From positions 128,833-192,832 of the forward strand of contig CAISBR010000081.1 of NCBI GenBank assembly GCA_903883645.1: DNA of 64,000 nucleotides, in the 5' to 3' direction. The notes beneath the pieces are model-generated. The model was not told where the DNA came from. It worked only from the letters and a program-made list of their open reading frames with translations, and made no database searches. The position numbers and the translations under genes are program-made. Shown here in pieces: positions 53,168-63,297 of this stretch. Within the stretch, counting starts at the first letter, position 1, and each line of letters starts with the position of its first letter. Origin of the DNA: an uncultured Myxococcales bacterium. Its GTDB lineage: Bacteria > Myxococcota_A > UBA9042.

Positions 53168-56089
53168 CTAGGGCTGGGGCACAAAGTCGTGGGCGCAGCG
53201 GACACCAAAGCTGGGATCGCTGGCCCCCTGCGGCGAGTCGGCGCGAAAGAAGACCGCCATGACGCCGACGATGCTCCAAGCCGAGCCGCCGCGCAAGATG
53301 CCGGTGCCGTTCGGCTTGGGGCCCTTGGGGTTGACTGCGGCCACATCGTTGTAGGTCGGCAAGAAGTCGTCGCTTACCCACTCGGAGACATTGCCGGCCA
53401 TGCCGATGGGACCCCACGGGGCGTGCCAGCCAGCGCCCACCGACCACGTGCCGCCCGTGCCACAGCCGACGCCGCTGTCGTTGAAGATCGCGAGCGCGCA
53501 CGTTGCAGGCCCAATACCCCAAGGATACAGTTGGTTGCCGGCCAAGCACACCCCGCCGGTCGAGACGGTGCAGGTGGGGCCGCGCGCGGCACGCTCCCAC
53601 TCGTGCTCTGTAGGCAAGCGTTTGCCGATGAATTTGCAGTATTTCGTCGCGGCGTCGCGGTTCAGGCAGTTGACCGGATGGTCCGACTTGCCCGCCATGC
53701 TGCTGTTGCAGGCCGGGTCGGTGATAGCGGGGCAACTGCCCGCGGCCACGCACTTGGTGTAATCGCTGACGCGCGCTTCGGTCACGTCGATGAAAAACGG
53801 GTCGAGGGTGGCCACGTGGATCGGCCGCGCGCTGTCGGGGCACATCAGGCCCAGGCTGGCGGGGTCACAGCCAAACTCGGCCTTCGCACTGGCGATGTAT
53901 GTAGACTGCTTCGCTAAAAGCGCGTGTAGGCAGTAGCCGGTGGCGCTGCAGATCATGTTGGCATTGCTCGCATCGCAGCTCGTCCACTCAGGGGCCGGGC
54001 CGTGTTGGCAGCCCTTGAGCGGATCGCAACTCTCGAGCGTGCAGTTGTTGCCGTCGCTGCAGTTGAGCGGGGTCTTGCCGGGGCTGCAGCTGCCGGCGGC
54101 GCAGATATCGCCGGTAGTGCACGGGTTGCCGTCGTCGCACGCCAGTTGGTTGGGCTCGTAGGCGCAGCCGGTGATCTTAAAGCAGGTGTCGTGGGTGCAG
54201 GGGTTGTTGTCGTTGCAGGCGATGAGCTTGCCCTGGCAGCTGGTGGCGCTGACGCAGGCATCGCCGCTCGTGCACACGTTGCCGTCGCTGCACGCGGCGC
54301 CCACGCTGGGGCTGTGGGTGCAGCCGCTCAAGGGGTTGCAACTGTCTGTAGTACAAGGCAAGCCGTCGTCGCAACTCACGGCGGTGTGCAGGCACTTGCC
54401 GGCCTGAATGGGGTCGCAGGCGTCGCTCGTGCAGGCATTGCTGTCGTTGCAGGGGTCGCCGGTGCCCTTGCACACCCCCGTCTTGTCGCACGCATCGGCT
54501 GCCGAGCAGGGGTTGCCATCGTCGCACACTAGGCCCGTTAGTACCGCGTGGCTGCACATGCCGGTGGCGCTGCTGCAACTATCTGTGGTGCATGGATTGT
54601 TGTCGTTGCACAGGTTGCTGGGCTGCCCTTTGCAGGCCTTGGCGTCGCAGCCGTCGCCGCTGGTGCACGCATCGCCGTCGTCGCACGGCGCCGCGTTGGC
54701 GCTGTGGACGCACTTCACACCACTGTCGCACGCATCGTCGGTACACGGATTGCCGTCGCTGCAGTCAAAAGGCTTGCCGGGCGCGCACTTGCCGGCCTTG
54801 CACAAGTCCCATGTCGTGCAGGGGTCGTCGTCGTCGCAGAACCCGCCAGTGGGCGGAAACTGGCAGCCGAGCTTGGCGTCGCACGTATCTTGTGTGCATT
54901 CGTTGCCGTCAAAGCACGCGATGGTCTTGCCGCCCACGCACGCCGCAGTGTCGGCTTGGCAGGCGTCGCCCAAGGTGCAAGCGCTGCCGTCGTCGCAAGG
55001 CAGGCCGGCCAAGATCTGGTGCACACAGCCCGCCTCGGCCAAGCACATGTCGCTGGTGCACGGATTCCAGTCGTTGCAGTCGATGCCGCCGATGCCGCCG
55101 CACACACCCTCTTTGCAAACATCGCCAGTGGTGCACGCATTGCCGTCGCTACACGGGCCCGACTTTAGCGTAAATACGCAGCCTTTTACCGGGTCACAGC
55201 TGTCGGCCGTGCACGGGTTGCCGTCGCCGCAAAGGACCGGCGCGCCTTGGCAACTGCCGCTGCTGCAGTGCTTGTCTTGCGCGCAGGCGTTGCTGTCGAG
55301 GCACGGCCCGCCGCTCGGACCGGGGTCGTACTGGCAGCCGCTCACCGGGTTGCAGCCGTCGCTTGTGCACGGGTTGTCGTCGGCACAGTTCAGAGGCGAA
55401 CCTTTGCACCACCCTGAGTTACAGCCGTCGCTCTGGGTGCAGGCGTCGCCGTCGTCGCACTTGGCCTGGGGTGTCGCCAGGTGGGTGCAGGCCAAGTTCT
55501 TGTCGCAGTCGTCGCTGGTGCACGGGTTATTATCGTCACAATTCAAGACCTTGCCAAGGCATTGCCCGTCTTTGCACAGGTCGTTCAGGCTGCAGGCGTC
55601 GCCATCGCTGCACGGTACCGGGCCCGCGGGCTGGTGCACGCAGCCGCTGGCAAAGTCGCAGCCATCGATGGTGCAGGCGTTGCCGTCGTCGCAGGCCAGC
55701 GTGTCGAAGGCCTTGCAACTGCCCTTGTAGCAGGTGTCGTTGAGCGTGCAGGCGCTGCCGTCGTCGCAGGGGCCAGTGGTGGCAGTGTGCTGGCAGCCCA
55801 GGCCGACGGCGCAACTGTCTTGCGTGCACGGACTGTTGTCGTTGCAGTCTAGTGAGTTAGCACCCTTGCACGCGCCCGCCACGCAGCTATCGCCGGTGGT
55901 GCAGGGGTCGCCGTCTTGGCAGGTGCCGCTGGCGAGCGCAGTGTGCTGGCAGCCCTTGGCGGGTACGCACTTATCGTCGGTACAGGGGTTGGCGTCGTTG
56001 CAGCCGGCGGCGTCGCACAAGATCGGCGTCTCGCTCGAACAGCCCAAGGTCACGGCGATCAGCGCCAAAATCACAAGCCAAGCACGCAT
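53168..56089 (-). CDS. Cys-repeat protein with C-terminal FGE-sulfatase (SUMF1-like) domain
   Basis: A 973-residue lipoprotein (signal peptide with TLGC, Cys at about 17; GGAGG before the ATG). I count about 26 Cys modules of the form CxDxxPCTxDxC, arranged as alternating subtypes so that a roughly 43-residue pair repeats about thirteen times. The last ~250 residues are a formylglycine-generating-enzyme-like domain: DVTEARVSDYTKCV, RLPTEHEWERAARG, AGNVSEWV, LRGGSAW, FGVRCAH. In sulfatase maturation this fold oxidises a Cys; many relatives act in other ways. Ligand binding or redox activity at the cell surface is possible. Confidence 0.85.
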   Translation of the reverse strand: MRAWLVILALIAVTLGCSSETPILCDAAGCNDANPCTDDKCVPAKGCQHTALASGTCQDGDPCTTGDSCVAGACKGANSLDCNDNSPCTQDSCAVGLGCQHTATTGPCDDGSACTLNDTCYKGSCKAFDTLACDDGNACTIDGCDFASGCVHQPAGPVPCSDGDACSLNDLCKDGQCLGKVLNCDDNNPCTSDDCDKNLACTHLATPQAKCDDGDACTQSDGCNSGWCKGSPLNCADDNPCTSDGCNPVSGCQYDPGPSGGPCLDSNACAQDKHCSSGSCQGAPVLCGDGNPCTADSCDPVKGCVFTLKSGPCSDGNACTTGDVCKEGVCGGIGGIDCNDWNPCTSDMCLAEAGCVHQILAGLPCDDGSACTLGDACQADTAACVGGKTIACFDGNECTQDTCDAKLGCQFPPTGGFCDDDDPCTTWDLCKAGKCAPGKPFDCSDGNPCTDDACDSGVKCVHSANAAPCDDGDACTSGDGCDAKACKGQPSNLCNDNNPCTTDSCSSATGMCSHAVLTGLVCDDGNPCSAADACDKTGVCKGTGDPCNDSNACTSDACDPIQAGKCLHTAVSCDDGLPCTTDSCNPLSGCTHSPSVGAACSDGNVCTSGDACVSATSCQGKLIACNDNNPCTHDTCFKITGCAYEPNQLACDDGNPCTTGDICAAGSCSPGKTPLNCSDGNNCTLESCDPLKGCQHGPAPEWTSCDASNANMICSATGYCLHALLAKQSTYIASAKAEFGCDPASLGLMCPDSARPIHVATLDPFFIDVTEARVSDYTKCVAAGSCPAITDPACNSSMAGKSDHPVNCLNRDAATKYCKFIGKRLPTEHEWERAARGPTCTVSTGGVCLAGNQLYPWGIGPATCALAIFNDSGVGCGTGGTWSVGAGWHAPWGPIGMAGNVSEWVSDDFLPTYNDVAAVNPKGPKPNGTGILRGGSAWSIVGVMAVFFRADSPQGASDPSFGVRCAHDFVPQP

Positions 56090-56219
56090 GCAGCCTCCGC
56101 GGCGGACACGCAGGCCCGCTAAGGTTCGACGCAGGCGATCGCCGGGGTTCGATCGCGGTAGGCCGCGAGCTTGGCACAGGCGCTGACGCTTGGGCAAGAC
56201 CCAGGCGGCGACCCAAAGT

Positions 56220-57641
56220 TCATGGACGCAGCGGCACAAAGCTGGCATTGCCGTCGCGCCAGACCAAAAGCATTGCCAATTTGCCCGCTTGCATGGTCTG
56301 GGCCAAGTCGGTCGGCGTCGTGACTGGCTTGCGGTCGACTTCAAGGATCAAGTCGCCGCGTTGCAGTCCCGCACGGGCCGCGGCGCTGTCGGCCTCGACC
56401 TCAGTGATCACCAAGCCATTTAAGTTCGCAGGCAAATCACGCTCGCGCCGCAACGCCGGCGAGATGGGTTCGACCAGCAGCCCAGCCGCGGGCAGGCTAG
56501 CCGGAGTCGCCAGGAGCGGCGCACGCGACGGCTCGGGAGCTTCGGCCACCACAGCTTGCAGCTGCACAACCTGGCCGTCGCGCAGCACTTCGACCAGCAG
56601 CGTGCTGCCCACCGCGGCCAGAGCAATCGCGTTGCGCATTAGCAAAGGCGAGCCTGTCGCCGAGGGACCGAGCCGCAACAGCACATCGCCACGCCGCAAT
56701 CCCGCGCGGTCGGCCGGCGAAGCGCGCTGCACATCGGTAATGAGCACACCGGCGCGATCGCCCACCGCAAAGGCCTCGCGCAGCTCGGCGCTCAGGTCCT
56801 GCACGCCTACACCCAGCCAACCGCGCACCACACGGCCTTTTTCGAGCAAGTTTTGCATCAGCGGCCGCACCATGTTGGCGGGGATGGCAAAGCCGATACC
56901 CACGCTGCCCCCCGAGGCACTGGCGATGGCGGTGGCGATGCCGACCAGCTCTCCGCGCAAATTCACCAGCGCTCCCCCCGAGTTACCAGGGTTAATCGCA
57001 GCGTCGGTTTGCACAAAGTCTTCGTAATCGGCGATGTGTACGTTGGCGCGGCCCTTGGCGCTGACGATGCCGTGGCTGACGCTTTGGCCCAAACCGTACG
57101 GGCTGCCGATGGCTAACACCACTTCGCCCAAGCGTAATTTGTCGGAGTCGGCGAATTTTAGCGCGTGCAGGCCCTTTAGGTCGCCCTGCAGCCTAAGCAC
57201 CGCCAGGTCGGACCGGGCATCGCCTCCCACCAATTCCGCCGTCAGATCGCGGCCATCGGCTAGGCGCACGTGAATGAATTGCGCACCATCGATCACATGG
57301 TTGCTGGTGACCACAATGCCCTTGTCGTCGACAATGACCCCTGAACCCAGCGAATGGCTTTGTGTTTCGTCGTGATCGCCGCCGCGCAGGCCCCAAAAAC
57401 GCCGAAAGAGCCGCTCTTCTTGAGTGGGCACCCGCCGCTGAATCCGCGTGGTCGAGATGTTGACCACCGACTGCACCGCCAGCTCGGCCGCATCCGCCAT
57501 CTCGTTGCTGCCGTGTACATGGCCACTAACTACGCTTGCCGCCTGATGATCTGCCTCGCTGGGCCGGCACGCCGCGCACGCCAAAAGCCACGCCGCGATG
57601 GCCACCCAGCGCCAAGTCCAAGAGGTCGCAAGTCGGTGCAT
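56220..57641 (-). CDS. HtrA/DegP-type serine protease, lipoprotein, two PDZ domains
   Basis: A 473-residue trypsin-like periplasmic protease. The N-terminus has lipobox-like LLAC/CAAC (Cys22 or Cys25). The catalytic triad is His115 (SNHVIDGA), Asp145 (SDLAVLRL) and Ser221 (GNSGGAL). Two PDZ domains follow, at about 265-360 and 390-460. The protein should act in envelope quality control. Its ATG is two bases from the stop of the E1 beta gene, suggesting translational coupling, though no shared role is obvious. Confidence 0.93.
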   Translation of the reverse strand: MHRLATSWTWRWVAIAAWLLACAACRPSEADHQAASVVSGHVHGSNEMADAAELAVQSVVNISTTRIQRRVPTQEERLFRRFWGLRGGDHDETQSHSLGSGVIVDDKGIVVTSNHVIDGAQFIHVRLADGRDLTAELVGGDARSDLAVLRLQGDLKGLHALKFADSDKLRLGEVVLAIGSPYGLGQSVSHGIVSAKGRANVHIADYEDFVQTDAAINPGNSGGALVNLRGELVGIATAIASASGGSVGIGFAIPANMVRPLMQNLLEKGRVVRGWLGVGVQDLSAELREAFAVGDRAGVLITDVQRASPADRAGLRRGDVLLRLGPSATGSPLLMRNAIALAAVGSTLLVEVLRDGQVVQLQAVVAEAPEPSRAPLLATPASLPAAGLLVEPISPALRRERDLPANLNGLVITEVEADSAAARAGLQRGDLILEVDRKPVTTPTDLAQTMQAGKLAMLLVWRDGNASFVPLRP

Positions 57642-57643
57642 GG

Positions 57644-58699
57644 TTAGGGCTGTTGCGCCGCGAGCTCGCGGATCGCCGCGGCAATGCCGTCGGGTTGCGG
57701 AATGCTGTGCTTCTCGTAGCCCCAGGCCAGGCCCACACCCGGCACATCCAGGCCAGCCAGCAGCCGCGGCGGCGCCAAAAGGTCGTAAAAACAGTGATCA
57801 ACCACCTTGCGCATCACATGCTCGCCAAAGTTCGTCACTTCGGTGTCTTCGTTGACCACCAGCAGTCGCCCTGTCTTCTTCACCGAGGCAAAAACTGCTT
57901 GCTCGTCAAATGGATACAGCGTGCGCAGATCGATGACCTCGACGCTCAGCCCCTGCTTGGTCAGGTCGTCGGCCACGTGGGTGCACATGGTCAGCGCCCG
58001 GCCGTAACTCACCACCGTCACAGCACTTCCTTGCCGCGCCAGCCGCGCCTTGCCAAACGGCACGCGGTAATCCTCGACCGGCGGCCAGTGCGGCGCCCAC
58101 CCCGTGCGATCGCCCACCGGCGCGTCGATGGCGTGGTGCAGCGCGCGCTCGTCGGCCGGCTCGCCGGGGATCAGTTCTTCGCCCTTGGCGCGCATCAGCC
58201 CCTTGGGCGCCATAAACAGCACCGGATTGGGGTCGGCGATCGCCGAAAGCATCAGGCCGTACGCGTCCTTAGCGTTGCTCGGCATCACCACCGTCCAGCC
58301 TTGGATGTGGGTGGCCATGCTCTCAAAACTGTGCGAGTGGTACATCGAGCCGTGGATACCGGCGCCCACCGGCGTCATCACCACCAGCGGCACGTGGTAT
58401 TCACCGGCGCTCGACCAGTGCGCGTTGCCGCACAGCTTAAGCAAGTCAATGCAATTAAAGATATAATCGCAGAACTGAATCTCGGCCACCGGCTTGCCGC
58501 CACCATACGCGATACCCAACGCCATGCCAATCAGGCCGCGCTCGTCGAGCGGAGTATTCCAAGCAGTTTTCAGGCCTTGCGTGCAGGTAAACACACCGCC
58601 GAGCGGCGCACCCACGTCTTCGCCAAAAATGTCGGTCACGCCCAGGTGCTCTTCACCGTAGTGGAGCGCCAGCCGGATGGCTTGAGCCATGTTGGCCAT
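57644..58699 (-). CDS. 2-oxoacid dehydrogenase E1 component, beta subunit
   Basis: A 351-residue transketolase-like protein (MANMAQAIRLAL, FGEDVGAPLGGVF, PVAEIQFCDYIF, VSYGRALTMC, EVIDLRTLYPFDE). These are the beta-subunit motifs of pyruvate or branched-chain 2-oxoacid dehydrogenase E1. It pairs with the alpha subunit gene 21 bases upstream. Branched-chain type is somewhat more likely than pyruvate type, but the substrate is undetermined. No E2 or E3 gene lies in the window. Confidence 0.92.
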   Translation of the reverse strand: MANMAQAIRLALHYGEEHLGVTDIFGEDVGAPLGGVFTCTQGLKTAWNTPLDERGLIGMALGIAYGGGKPVAEIQFCDYIFNCIDLLKLCGNAHWSSAGEYHVPLVVMTPVGAGIHGSMYHSHSFESMATHIQGWTVVMPSNAKDAYGLMLSAIADPNPVLFMAPKGLMRAKGEELIPGEPADERALHHAIDAPVGDRTGWAPHWPPVEDYRVPFGKARLARQGSAVTVVSYGRALTMCTHVADDLTKQGLSVEVIDLRTLYPFDEQAVFASVKKTGRLLVVNEDTEVTNFGEHVMRKVVDHCFYDLLAPPRLLAGLDVPGVGLAWGYEKHSIPQPDGIAAAIRELAAQQP

Positions 58700-58720
58700 G
58701 AAAAACCTCGAATCGCTAAG

Positions 58721-59719
58721 CTAGTTGCCTGCTTGGCCGCGGTAGTACACGTGTTGCAGCACATGGCTCTGGTCGGGCATGGGCTCTTTTTCGACCTGCT
58801 GTAGCGCGTCGTGCAGCACATCGTGCCAACGGTCCCATACTGCCTTCAACTCCGCGGCGGTGCTCAGATTTTCTTGGATAAGCCGCGCCTCGTAACGGGG
58901 CAGGCAGTCTTCTTCGTCGTGCATGTGGGCGCCCGAACTCGACGAGTGCCCGTAGAGCCGCGAGACATTTGCCTGCAGAATAAAGGGCTTGCGCTCGTGG
59001 CGCACGTAGTCCATGGCCTCGGCGATGGCGTGCCAGGCAACGATCGGGTCATTGCCATCGATGCAGACGTTCTTGATGCCAAAACCGTCGCCGCGCTTGT
59101 TCAATTCCCTAAAGTTCTGCACAGTTGCCGACGGCGTCGAGATACCCCAGGTATTGTGCGCAATGCAGAACAGCACCGGCAGCTCTTGCCCCGGCCGCGT
59201 CGACCAGTTCATGCCACTGTAAAAATCGCCTTCGGCCGTGCCGGCATCGCCGCCCGTCACGATCGAAATCCCCACGCCGCCATGGCGCCGCTGCATCAGC
59301 GCCGTGCCGGGCGCCACCGCGTACTGCGTCTCGATCGTGGGCGTGACCGGCACGATGTTCCACGGCTTAATCGCGAAGTGATTCACAAAGTTGCGGCCCT
59401 TGCTGTAGGGGTCGGTCAGAGTACCGCGCATCTGCCGCAGGGCATCGATCGGCTCACTGCCCATCGCCAGCACGGTGGGCGAGCTGCGGTAGTGCAAGTG
59501 CAGATAATCATAGGCAGGCCCGTGGCCCTTGTGCACCAGCAGGCCCAGCGGTACGCCAAAGGCCTCTTCGCCCGGCGCGCCAATCCAAAAATAGCCGTGT
59601 CCAGTCCGCATCATACGGATCTGCATCTCTTCAGTCGTGCGCGCCTTGACCATCAGGTCGTGGATGCGCAGCTTGGTCGCCTCGTCCAGGGTGGGCGGGG
59701 TCCAGCGCGTGGCGGTCAT
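58721..59719 (-). CDS. 2-oxoacid dehydrogenase E1 component, alpha subunit
   Basis: A 332-residue thiamine-diphosphate enzyme subunit. It has GGDAGTAEGDFYSGMNW, the TPP-Mg binding motif (the usual GDG appears as GGD), and VLFCIAHNTWGIST. RLYGHSSSSGAH and a C-terminal DEEDCLPRYE also fit branched-chain/pyruvate E1 alpha. GGAG precedes the ATG by five bases. With the beta subunit it forms the alpha2-beta2 E1 that decarboxylates a 2-oxoacid. Confidence 0.92.
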   Translation of the reverse strand: MTATRWTPPTLDEATKLRIHDLMVKARTTEEMQIRMMRTGHGYFWIGAPGEEAFGVPLGLLVHKGHGPAYDYLHLHYRSSPTVLAMGSEPIDALRQMRGTLTDPYSKGRNFVNHFAIKPWNIVPVTPTIETQYAVAPGTALMQRRHGGVGISIVTGGDAGTAEGDFYSGMNWSTRPGQELPVLFCIAHNTWGISTPSATVQNFRELNKRGDGFGIKNVCIDGNDPIVAWHAIAEAMDYVRHERKPFILQANVSRLYGHSSSSGAHMHDEEDCLPRYEARLIQENLSTAAELKAVWDRWHDVLHDALQQVEKEPMPDQSHVLQHVYYRGQAGN

Positions 59720-59764
59720 GTGGGCTCCGTGGTGCGGCGGCGACTCCGCACGGGGGCGACAACT

Positions 59765-60658
59765 TTAGCACACCGGCGGCGGCGGCGCACCATCCACGAG
59801 CAGCCGCGCACCGAGCAGCGAGCGGGCCAAGTCGACCGTGCGGGCGATGTCCGCGGCGTTGTTCCAATCTTGCAACTCTTTGTGTTTACGAACATTCATC
59901 GTCTGTTGCGGCGGCACATACCCCGTCATCAGGTTTACCTGCGCCGGTGCCGGCAGCCGTGCGGCCAGGCCTTGCAACACCGGCGCCGTGCAGCACATTT
60001 CGTGCCCCGGCATCAGCAGGTGCCGCACCACCAGCACGGGCAGGTCGCCCACGGGCCGCGTCTGCTGGGCAAGCTGGAACGAACGTTCGATTTGCTGCGC
60101 GTAATCCAAGCTGCGCACCCCAGCGAGCCGCTCCGCGCACTGCGGATTGCCAAATTTCAGGTCGATGATCCAGGTCGCCACCAAGCCGTTCAGCAGCGCT
60201 GCGGCCGGATCACCTATCAACCCATTGCAATTCCAAACGATTGGCAGGTGCTCGCGGCACTGCGTTAGAGCATGGAGCACCGCCGGCAAGCTCGGCGTCG
60301 GATCGCCGCCCACAAACGACACGGTCTTGGCCCCCTGGGCCTTGCGCTTGGCCATACGCGCCGCCAGCCACGCCCCATCTAGCTCAACTGCGCCATATTG
60401 CTGGGGATGCGCCACGTTCTGCCACTCGCTGCAAAACAGACACCGCAGCGAACAGCCGCCCAGGTCGACGAGCATGGTCGGGCCGATCGCCGCCTCTTCG
60501 CCCAACGACAAAAGCTCTTTGTACACCCAAGCCCGCGCATCTAGGCGACAAAAAGCCCCTTGACGGCCGTGGCTACGATCGACGCCACAGTCGCGCGGAC
60601 ACAGCCGGCACTGCTGCAGCGCCTCTCTGCCCAGCTGCGCGCGCGCGGCGAGGTCCAC
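59765..60658 (-). CDS. PflX-like radical SAM protein (COG1313 type)
   Basis: A 297-residue radical SAM protein. CxxCPRDCGVDR at the start and CSLRCLFC (CxxxCxxC) at about 75-82 match the PflX-type proteins of COG1313, relatives of pyruvate formate-lyase activase with no known substrate. It would use the [4Fe-4S] cluster to make a 5'-deoxyadenosyl radical. I favour the GTG at 60658 because it follows the hscA stop directly; an ATG at 60700 would overlap hscA by 41 bases. Its place at the end of the isc operon fits a cluster-requiring enzyme. Confidence 0.87.
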   Translation of the reverse strand: MDLAARAQLGREALQQCRLCPRDCGVDRSHGRQGAFCRLDARAWVYKELLSLGEEAAIGPTMLVDLGGCSLRCLFCSEWQNVAHPQQYGAVELDGAWLAARMAKRKAQGAKTVSFVGGDPTPSLPAVLHALTQCREHLPIVWNCNGLIGDPAAALLNGLVATWIIDLKFGNPQCAERLAGVRSLDYAQQIERSFQLAQQTRPVGDLPVLVVRHLLMPGHEMCCTAPVLQGLAARLPAPAQVNLMTGYVPPQQTMNVRKHKELQDWNNAADIARTVDLARSLLGARLLVDGAPPPPVC

Positions 60659-60659
60659 G

Positions 60660-62597
60660 TTAGGTCCTATGATGTTTCGGTTTTTCGGCTGCGGGATCAT
60701 GCTCGTGATCGAGCGCATACTGGGCCTTGTCCGACTTGGCCGCCGCCTCGATCGCTGTCGCAAAGCCCATCTCAGCCAGGTGCAGGGTGCAAGAACTCAG
60801 CTCGTTCAAGGCATTGCGCAAGGGCTCGACTTGCCCGGTCGCCACCGCCGCATTCACACTCGCGATCGCCGCTTCGATGTCCACCGCCTCATCCGAGTCT
60901 AAGCGCTGACCGGCAGGCCCATGCAACTGGCGCCGCGTGGCCGCAATTACCTGCTCCGCCTCCACCTTTTGGTCGACAAAGCTCCGCTCTTCAACGTCGC
61001 GCTCCGCATTGTCAAAGGCCGCCTCGAGCATCGCCTCGACCTCGCTGTCGGTCAGTCCATAACTAGGCTTGACTTCAACCGTTTTCTCGCGGCCCGTGCG
61101 CATATCGCGCGCCGTGACGTGCAAGATACCGTTGGCATCGACCAAGAACTGCACGTCGAGCCGAGGCAACCCCGCAGGCATGGGGTCAATAGGGATAATG
61201 AAGCGCGCCAAGCTACGGCAATCGCGCACCAATTCACGCTCACCTTGCACAACGTGCACCACCACACCGGTCTGATTGTCGGTCGAGGTGGTGAACTCGT
61301 CGCTGGCCGTCGCCGGGATCGACGAGTTGCGCACGATGATCTTGGCCACCGCACCGCCCATAGTCTCGATGCCTAAAGACAGCGGAATCACGTCTAAAAG
61401 CAGCTGATCGCGCCGCCCTGTGGTCATGATGTCGGCTTGCACCGCTGCGCCCAGCGCCACCACCTGATCGGGGTCGATCTCCGTGTGTGGCGCGCGGCCA
61501 AATAGCTCAGCAACCCGTTGCCGCACCAGGGGAATTCGCGTCGATCCGCCCACCAACACCACTTGATCCAGGTCGCTCGGCTGCAGCCCAGCATCGGCCA
61601 GCGCGCGCCGGCACGGCCCGATGGTCCGCTCGACAATTGGGGCGACCAGGGCTTCGAAGTCCGCACGCGTCCAGGTCAATTCGAGCGGTTGAGCCCGCAG
61701 CGGCTGCAGATCGACGCTGACGGTCGCAACCTCTTGGCTCGACAGGGCAATCTTCAGCATAATCGCGGCTTTACGCAGACGTTGCAGCAGCTCGGCCTGC
61801 CCGGCGGGTTCAAGCCCTGCGCCGCGCAGCGCCGCCACCACCGCACCCACCATCGCTAGGTCGATGTCGTCGCCGCCCAGGTGCGTATCGCCACCCGTCG
61901 ACAGAACCTCGGTAAGTCCCTCGTGCAGCTGCAGAATCGAGATATCGAATGTGCCGCCGCCCAGATCAAAAACCGCCACCGTGCTGCCCCGACCGTGACT
62001 GGGCGGCTGCTTGTCGAGCCCATAAGCCAGCGCCGCCGCGGTCGGCTCGTTGACGATGCGCAGCACCTCTAACCCCGCCAAACGACCGGCATCCTTGGTC
62101 GCCTGCCGCTGGGCATCGCCAAAATAGGCGGGCACGGTAATCACGGCCTTGCCGACCGGGCGACCCAGGGCCAACTCGGCACGGCGCTTCAGTTCTTTGA
62201 GAATGAACGCGCTCAGCTCCGGCGGCGTATAGCGGCGCTCGCCCACTTGGATGCGCACCGCCCCCGAGCCGGGAGTGGCATGGACCTGATAGGGCAAAAG
62301 CACAAGCTCATCAGCCACTTCGGCGGCATCGCGGCCCATCAGGCGCTTGACCGAGTAGATGGTGTGGCGCGGGTCTAACTGCACGCGCAGGTCGGCCGGC
62401 ACGCCCGTCGCCAGCAATTCGCCTTGCGTATCAAAGGCAATCACCGACGGCACGAGGGGGCCATCCGCGCCACTCAGCACCTGGGGCTGGCCATTGGCGT
62501 CGACCCACGCGACGAGGCTGTTGGTGGTGCCCAGGTCGATACCGACCGCCACCTCGCTGTTGACCCGTGCGGCCGGGCCGCCGATGAAGATCGCCAT
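60660..62597 (-). CDS. hscA: Fe-S assembly Hsp70 chaperone HscA
   Basis: A 645-residue Hsp70. The ATPase domain starts GIDLGTTNS at about 19-27 and contains [15 protein letters not shown] and the [15 protein letters not shown] region; the substrate-binding domain follows, with a shortened C-terminus. HscA, not general DnaK, is favoured because it lies directly between hscB and the rest of an isc cluster. With HscB it helps release Fe-S clusters from IscU. AGGA lies ten bases before the ATG. Confidence 0.93.
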   Translation of the reverse strand: MAIFIGGPAARVNSEVAVGIDLGTTNSLVAWVDANGQPQVLSGADGPLVPSVIAFDTQGELLATGVPADLRVQLDPRHTIYSVKRLMGRDAAEVADELVLLPYQVHATPGSGAVRIQVGERRYTPPELSAFILKELKRRAELALGRPVGKAVITVPAYFGDAQRQATKDAGRLAGLEVLRIVNEPTAAALAYGLDKQPPSHGRGSTVAVFDLGGGTFDISILQLHEGLTEVLSTGGDTHLGGDDIDLAMVGAVVAALRGAGLEPAGQAELLQRLRKAAIMLKIALSSQEVATVSVDLQPLRAQPLELTWTRADFEALVAPIVERTIGPCRRALADAGLQPSDLDQVVLVGGSTRIPLVRQRVAELFGRAPHTEIDPDQVVALGAAVQADIMTTGRRDQLLLDVIPLSLGIETMGGAVAKIIVRNSSIPATASDEFTTSTDNQTGVVVHVVQGERELVRDCRSLARFIIPIDPMPAGLPRLDVQFLVDANGILHVTARDMRTGREKTVEVKPSYGLTDSEVEAMLEAAFDNAERDVEERSFVDQKVEAEQVIAATRRQLHGPAGQRLDSDEAVDIEAAIASVNAAVATGQVEPLRNALNELSSCTLHLAEMGFATAIEAAAKSDKAQYALDHEHDPAAEKPKHHRT

Positions 62598-62625
62598 GAG
62601 TCTAAAGTCCTTTGAATACTAGGAT

Positions 62626-63297
62626 CTAGGCGCGCTCGGGCACCGTTTTTTCGAGCAATTCTTTGCACCGCGACCGCAGCTTGTCGAGGTAGGTCAGCCG
62701 CCCCAGCGACACCCGCAGCTGCCGCCGCGCCGTGGCCTCGCCCGCGGGATCGCCGCCCGCCGCATCCCACAACTCGGCATCTTCGCGCAGGATCTCGCGA
62801 ATGTCGACGCGATCGCCCTCGAGCTCACCCAGCAGCGACTGCAGCGCGCGGCGGTTCTGTTGCGGCGCCGCCGCCAGTTCGTCAAGGGTCTCGTTGCGCT
62901 CGAAACTCAAGGCCAATTCTGCGACCGTGGGCTTGTAGGCCTCGTCCGCCCGCTCGCCCGCCAGCTGGGTGATGTAGTGGCACCGCTTCTCGAAATCCCG
63001 CAGCACGCGCCACGAGTCGTTGATCAAAGCCGTGTGTTTCTGCGCCTTTTCGACCATTGCCGCGCCATCGCGCAGGTAGCGGTCGGGGTGAAGTTGGCGA
63101 ATCAGTGCCTTTACCTTGGCGTCGGTCGCCGTCTCGTCGATGCAGATCTGCGGCTTCAGACCCAACACCTCGAAATGGTTGGGCATCGCCTCGCCAGCAC
63201 CAGGCCAGCGACCCAAGACCGCACCACCGTGATCACCAAGAACGTAGGGGCGGAGCGTACTTGTCGTCGGAGTCACACTCATCACAATCTCACTCAT
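62626..63297 (-). CDS. hscB: Fe-S assembly J-protein HscB
   Basis: A 223-residue co-chaperone. The J-domain (about 40-110) has the essential HPD in QLHPDRYL and ends YITQLAGE; the C-terminal three-helix part (about 120-220) binds IscU. It stimulates HscA. The assigned ATG has GGAG nine bases upstream. The family usually begins near MPNHFEVLGL (63186), so the first 37 residues may be extra or the real start may lie there. Confidence 0.88.
   Translation of the reverse strand: MSEIVMSVTPTTSTLRPYVLGDHGGAVLGRWPGAGEAMPNHFEVLGLKPQICIDETATDAKVKALIRQLHPDRYLRDGAAMVEKAQKHTALINDSWRVLRDFEKRCHYITQLAGERADEAYKPTVAELALSFERNETLDELAAAPQQNRRALQSLLGELEGDRVDIREILREDAELWDAAGGDPAGEATARRQLRVSLGRLTYLDKLRSRCKELLEKTVPERA

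Noticed and set aside
54408-55730. 440-residue + strand frame with repeated His/Leu/Ser/Gln motifs
   Set aside because: It is the antisense reading of the Cys-repeat protein; the repeats are a mirror of the coding repeats.
57526-57801. 91-residue minus-strand frame overlapping the E1 beta and HtrA genes
   Set aside because: It is a shadow of two well-supported genes with no start signal.
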